A stretch of 64,000 bases of DNA from Suilimivivens aceti (GTDB lineage: Bacteria > Bacillota > Clostridia > Lachnospirales > Lachnospiraceae). Under the pieces are notes generated by a model. It was not told the DNA's origin. It made no database searches and was given only the letters and a program-made list of their open reading frames with translations. The stretch's first letter is position 1, and the number at the start of each line of letters is the position of its first letter. Below, in pieces: positions 60,917 through 64,000 of this stretch. Position numbers and translations under genes: made by a program. The stretch covers positions 22,235 through 86,234 of the forward strand of contig NZ_JAOQKJ010000011.1 in assembly GCF_025567405.1 (NCBI RefSeq). The letters are read 5' to 3'.

Positions 60917-61594
60917 ATGGAGCAATTACTGATTGTTGAAGATGATATCGGTTTGAATCAAGGGTTATGCAAAGCGCTGAAAGCAGATGCTCGGCAGATC
61001 ATTTCCTGCCAAGACCTAAAAACGGCGAAGGAACAGCTGCTTTGCGGCGGTGTATCCCTGATCCTGCTGGACATCAATCTGCCGGATGGCAGTGGGCTTG
61101 AGCTGCTCCGGGAGGTCAAGGAAAACATGCCCGGAGTTCCTGTTATTCTGCTGACTGCCAACGACACCGATCTGGACATCGTAGACGGACTGGAGAGGGG
61201 CGCTGATGATTATATTACCAAGCCCTTTTCTCTTTCGGTTTTGCGGGCAAGGGTGAATACCCAACTGCGAAAGCAAGCGTCAAACCATAAAAATGCGCCG
61301 TTCCATATGGATCTATTTCACTTTGACTTTGAGGCTATGACCTTTTATGTGGGAGATTCAAAAGTGGAATTGAGCAAAACAGAACAAAAATTACTGCGTC
61401 TGCTTGTTGAAAACCGAGGCCGAACCATGACCCGTGGAGACCTTGTCGACCGGATCTGGACAGATGGCGCAGAATATGTGGATGAAAATGCTTTGTCTGT
61501 TACGATCAAGCGTCTGAGGGATAAGCTTGATGCACAGAAATACATTAAAACCGTCTATGGAATCGGTTATAGCTGGGTGACAAAAGATGAATAA
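60917..61594 (+). CDS. OmpR-family response regulator (VncR/BceR-like)
   Basis: 225 aa. Receiver domain with LIVEDDIG, phospho-acceptor Asp in LILLDINLPDGSG, conserved Thr in VILLTAND and Lys in YITKPFS; C-terminal winged helix (ELSKTEQKLLRLLVENRG, DENALSVTIKRLRDKLD). AAGGAG 8 bases before ATG 60917. It overlaps the kinase gene by 8 bases. Together they probably control the adjacent ABC transporter. Confidence 0.93.
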   Translation: MEQLLIVEDDIGLNQGLCKALKADARQIISCQDLKTAKEQLLCGGVSLILLDINLPDGSGLELLREVKENMPGVPVILLTANDTDLDIVDGLERGADDYITKPFSLSVLRARVNTQLRKQASNHKNAPFHMDLFHFDFEAMTFYVGDSKVELSKTEQKLLRLLVENRGRTMTRGDLVDRIWTDGAEYVDENALSVTIKRLRDKLDAQKYIKTVYGIGYSWVTKDE

Positions 61595-62486
61595 AACCGG
61601 TATTGTGATCATACTGCTGTGTTTTCTGGCGGCGGCAGCTGTTGTGTTATGGGAGCGGAGAAAGACCAGAAAAACGATGGAAGAAATCGAAAGGATGCTG
61701 GACGCTGCCATGACCGGCTCCTTTTCTGAAACCAATTTTGATGAAAGCCAGCTGTCTGCATTGGAAACGAAGTTTGCGCACTATCTTTCCGCAGCAGAAG
61801 CATCTTCTCGAAATGTAGCGCAGGAAAAAGACAAAATCAAAACCTTGATTGCGGACATCTCGCACCAGACAAAAACGCCGATTGCAAACCTGCTGTTATA
61901 CAGCGAGCTTCTGAAGGAGGAAACTCTGCCTGCATCGGCGAAGGCAAATGTGGAGGCGCTGTACAAACAATCGGAAAAGCTGCGATTTTTGATCGATTCT
62001 CTCGTAAAGCTTTCCAGACTGGAAAACGGGATCATTTCACTCACCCCTCAGCAAGCAGCGCTGCAGCCGCTGCTTGAAAGTGTGGTAGAACAATATACTG
62101 CCAAGGCTTCTGAAAAAGGATTGTCTTTGCAAATGCAGGATACAGATGCTTTTGCTGTATTCGACTTCAAATGGACAGCGGAAGCGCTGGCTAATATCGT
62201 AGACAACGCCATCAAATATACAGAGCATGGCACCATTACTATTTCTGCCGTAAGCTATGAAATGTTTGTAAGGATCGATATATCGGATACCGGTTCAGGC
62301 ATCCCGGAAAATGAGCAAGCGAAGATATTTGCTCGCTTTTACCGCTCAAATAGTGTGCAGAAACAAGAAGGGGTCGGCATTGGCTTATACCTTGCCCGAC
62401 AGATCATATCCGGCGAGGGCGGTTATATCAAGGTTGCTTCCGTTCCGGGAAAAGGAAGTACGTTTTCCATATTTCTGCCGAAATAA
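61587..62486 (+). CDS. Sensor histidine kinase, short-input type
   Basis: 299 aa. One membrane helix near 5-22 (IVIILLCFLAAAAVVLW), then HisKA with ISHQTKTPIANLLLYSELL (phospho-His), then HATPase with NIVDNAIKYT, DTGSGIPE and GVGIGLYLARQI. The tiny extracellular part suggests sensing through the membrane or the ABC partner, as in peptide-antibiotic modules. Confidence 0.92.
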   Translation: MNKTGIVIILLCFLAAAAVVLWERRKTRKTMEEIERMLDAAMTGSFSETNFDESQLSALETKFAHYLSAAEASSRNVAQEKDKIKTLIADISHQTKTPIANLLLYSELLKEETLPASAKANVEALYKQSEKLRFLIDSLVKLSRLENGIISLTPQQAALQPLLESVVEQYTAKASEKGLSLQMQDTDAFAVFDFKWTAEALANIVDNAIKYTEHGTITISAVSYEMFVRIDISDTGSGIPENEQAKIFARFYRSNSVQKQEGVGIGLYLARQIISGEGGYIKVASVPGKGSTFSIFLPK

Positions 62487-62555
62487 CAACAATTCTATCA
62501 AAACTGTTAGATTTCATTTTCCGCCGGAAAGAATGTGGAAAGATTCCTATGCGAT

Positions 62556-62604
62556 AATCTGTATGTATCAAAGGATCATTTCCTTTCATACATACAGATT
62601 TTTT
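62556..62604 (+). terminator. Hairpin with T-run in leader of ABC operon
   Basis: AATCTGTATGTAT (62556-62568) and ATACATACAGATT (62588-62600) form a perfect 13-bp stem followed by TTTT. It separates the kinase from the ABC genes and could terminate or attenuate read-through, leaving a separate promoter for the transporter. Confidence 0.8.
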
Positions 62605-62621
62605 CATGGAGGTACTCATTT

Positions 62622-63293
62622 ATGGAAGTTTTACAGGCAAAAAACCTGAAAAAGATTTATGGCTCCGGCAATAACGCAGTTCATGCGTTGGATGGAGTTG
62701 ATTTAAGTGTAAAGAAGGGCGAATTTGTTGCAATTGTCGGCACATCCGGCTCCGGCAAATCCACGCTGCTGCACATGCTGGGCGGGCTGGATCGCCCTAC
62801 AAGCGGCACGGTCATGGTGGACGGACAGGATATTTTCTCCCTAAAGGAGGAAGCGCTGACCATCTTCCGCCGCAGGAAAATCGGCTTTGTGTTCCAAGCA
62901 TATAATCTTGTTCCGGTGCTGAATGTGTATGAAAATATCGTTCTACCCATTGAACTGGACGGTGGCAAGGTCAATAAGGATTTTGTTGAGCAGATCGTAC
63001 AGACCCTCGGACTGGAGAAAAAGCTGGATGCTCTGCCTAATCAGCTTTCCGGTGGTCAGCAGCAGCGTGTGGCAATCGCTCGTGCATTGGCGGCAGCTCC
63101 GGCTATCATCCTTGCTGACGAACCGACAGGCAATCTGGATTCCAAGACCAGCCAAGATGTATTGAGTCTTTTGAAAGTCACCAGTCAAAAGTTCGCCCAG
63201 ACAATCGTAATGATCACTCACAACGAAGAAATTGCGCAGATGGCAGACCGCATTATCCGTATCGAAGATGGACGGATCGTCACCAAGAACTAA
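62622..63293 (+). CDS. ABC transporter ATPase, MacB/BceA/LolD type
   Basis: 223 aa. Walker A GTSGSGKST (about 40-48), Q-loop FVFQAYNLVPVLNVYENI, signature LSGGQQQRVAIARAL, Walker B IILADEPTGNLD, His switch MITHNEE. Start ATG 62622 after GGAGG. The permease gene follows by 15 bases. In Firmicutes this type commonly removes antimicrobial peptides or moves lipoproteins. Confidence 0.95.
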   Translation: MEVLQAKNLKKIYGSGNNAVHALDGVDLSVKKGEFVAIVGTSGSGKSTLLHMLGGLDRPTSGTVMVDGQDIFSLKEEALTIFRRRKIGFVFQAYNLVPVLNVYENIVLPIELDGGKVNKDFVEQIVQTLGLEKKLDALPNQLSGGQQQRVAIARALAAAPAIILADEPTGNLDSKTSQDVLSLLKVTSQKFAQTIVMITHNEEIAQMADRIIRIEDGRIVTKN

Positions 63294-63308
63294 CAGGAGG
63301 TGGCGAAG

Positions 63309-64000
63309 ATGAATGTCAAAAATCGAAAATGTATTCGAAAACTCAGCTTAAAATCTCTTTATGCGAACCGTCGTCGCAATCTGATCGCCATTTTTGCCAT
63401 TGCGCTGACAACGCTGCTATTTACGTCCATGTTCACCATTGTCTTGTCGTTGAACGCCAGTTATGAAACCTACCAGTTTCGGCAGGTAGGCGGCTATGCG
63501 CATGGCACCTTTAAGGATGTTTCCCCCGAGCAGGCGGAACGCATCGCTGCCCACCCAAAGGTAAAGGCTACGGGGGCACGGAAGGTAATCGGTATCACTG
63601 CGGAGGGGGTCTTTGCCAAAATACCGGCAGAGATCAGCTACATGGATGCCAACTGCACTAAATGGAGCTATGCAACCCCTACTATCGGACGGATGCCCGA
63701 AAGCGGCAAAGAGGTAGCCATGGATACGGCAGCGTTGCAGCTGCTTGGCGTAACGCCGGAGCTGGGCGCCGAGGTCACGGTTTCCTATTCCATTACGGAC
63801 AAGGATCAAACCGCCTTTACTGTAACAGATACCTTTACGCTGGTGGGCTATTGGGACTATGATGAACTAATGCCTGTTCATTACATCAACATCAGCCGTG
63901 ATTACGCAGATGACATCGAAGCGCAGGCAGTGAAAACAGGTTTACAGCCTTTCCGCACCGATTTGAATGTCATGCTGGCCTCCGGCACAAACATTCAAGG
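63309..64000 (+). CDS. FtsX-like ABC permease (partial, cut by window end)
   Basis: First 230 codons seen. A basic N-terminus (NVKNRKCIRKLSLKSLYANRRRN) is followed by a membrane helix (LIAIFAIALTTLLFTSMFTIVLSL, about 24-47), then an extracellular MacB_PCD-like domain (YETYQFRQVGGYAHG on). GGAGG lies 7 bases before ATG 63309. It belongs with the ATPase before it. The remaining membrane parts lie beyond the window. Confidence 0.9.
   Translation, partial: MNVKNRKCIRKLSLKSLYANRRRNLIAIFAIALTTLLFTSMFTIVLSLNASYETYQFRQVGGYAHGTFKDVSPEQAERIAAHPKVKATGARKVIGITAEGVFAKIPAEISYMDANCTKWSYATPTIGRMPESGKEVAMDTAALQLLGVTPELGAEVTVSYSITDKDQTAFTVTDTFTLVGYWDYDELMPVHYINISRDYADDIEAQAVKTGLQPFRTDLNVMLASGTNIQ

Overview
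The window reads as a chromosome segment of a low-to-mid G+C, spore-forming anaerobic Firmicute, most likely a Lachnospiraceae gut commensal (the Blautia / Ruminococcus gnavus / R. torques neighbourhood). The evidence is sigma-H inside a cysE-cysS-mrnC-rlmB-sigH cluster, [FeFe]-hydrogenase maturases HydG and HydF, an ABC-type sialic-acid locus, a domain-inverted GH3 glucosidase, and consistent Gram-positive promoters and ribosome-binding sites. The species is not identified. The window ends inside a gene at the right edge.

Left part (1-16.3 kb) looks like acquired DNA. At 0-1.2 kb are two Xre-type regulators, a 22-codon ORF and several tiny hairpins, typical of integrative-element debris. At 1.4-15.4 kb lies a nan (N-acetylneuraminate) locus. 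nanE and nanK run rightward from a promoter next to a perfect 20-bp palindrome. A leftward run of eleven genes carries a MalY-type PLP enzyme, a second DapA/NanA-family aldolase, nanA, two permeases and a lipoprotein of a CUT1 sugar ABC importer, an amidohydrolase, the anomerase nanQ, two AXE1-type esterases (one lacking the serine nucleophile) and an RpiR regulator. A second RpiR gene is a wreck between the two arms. The locus is closed on the right by a broken ttcA-like gene and the C-terminal stump of a tyrosine recombinase.

Middle (16.4-42.3 kb): an SDR-like protein; the iron-uptake set feoA-feoA-feoB followed by a Fur-type winged helix without a dimerisation domain, with strong operators; an RND pump with a very large coiled-coil insertion plus its TetR regulator; a LytTR/LiaF-like pair; then an array of 13 tandem 82-bp hairpin units. 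Next come sigH, an SGNH lipase-like protein with pentapeptide repeats, rlmB, mrnC, cysS and cysE, then ispF-hydG-hydF, a glutamine-amidotransferase-like hydrolase, bioY with a BirA box, an ABC-F ATPase, a CarD-like regulator and a purine permease. A second, related array (five 83-bp units) follows the permease.

Right part (42.9-64 kb): a secreted-type SGNH esterase, tRNA-Met and tRNA-Val, GH3, lgt, a polysaccharide deacetylase, dCMP deaminase, a MraY-like transferase, RNase H, a FliD-like protein, tRNA-Leu, a DUF2974 hydrolase, a GGDEF/EAL protein, an alanine:cation symporter, and a divergent rrf2/MATE pair. From about 59.5 kb the composition and content again look mobile: an apparent PBECR4/sigma-like fusion and a VncRS/BceRS-type two-component system driving an FtsX-type ABC transporter, which is cut by the window end.

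The most unusual objects are the two related hairpin arrays (26.74-27.80 kb and 42.45-42.85 kb), the enlarged nan locus with a nucleophile-less esterase next to an intact paralogue, and the dual-operator control region of the feo genes. All functional statements come from reading the sequence; no database search was possible.
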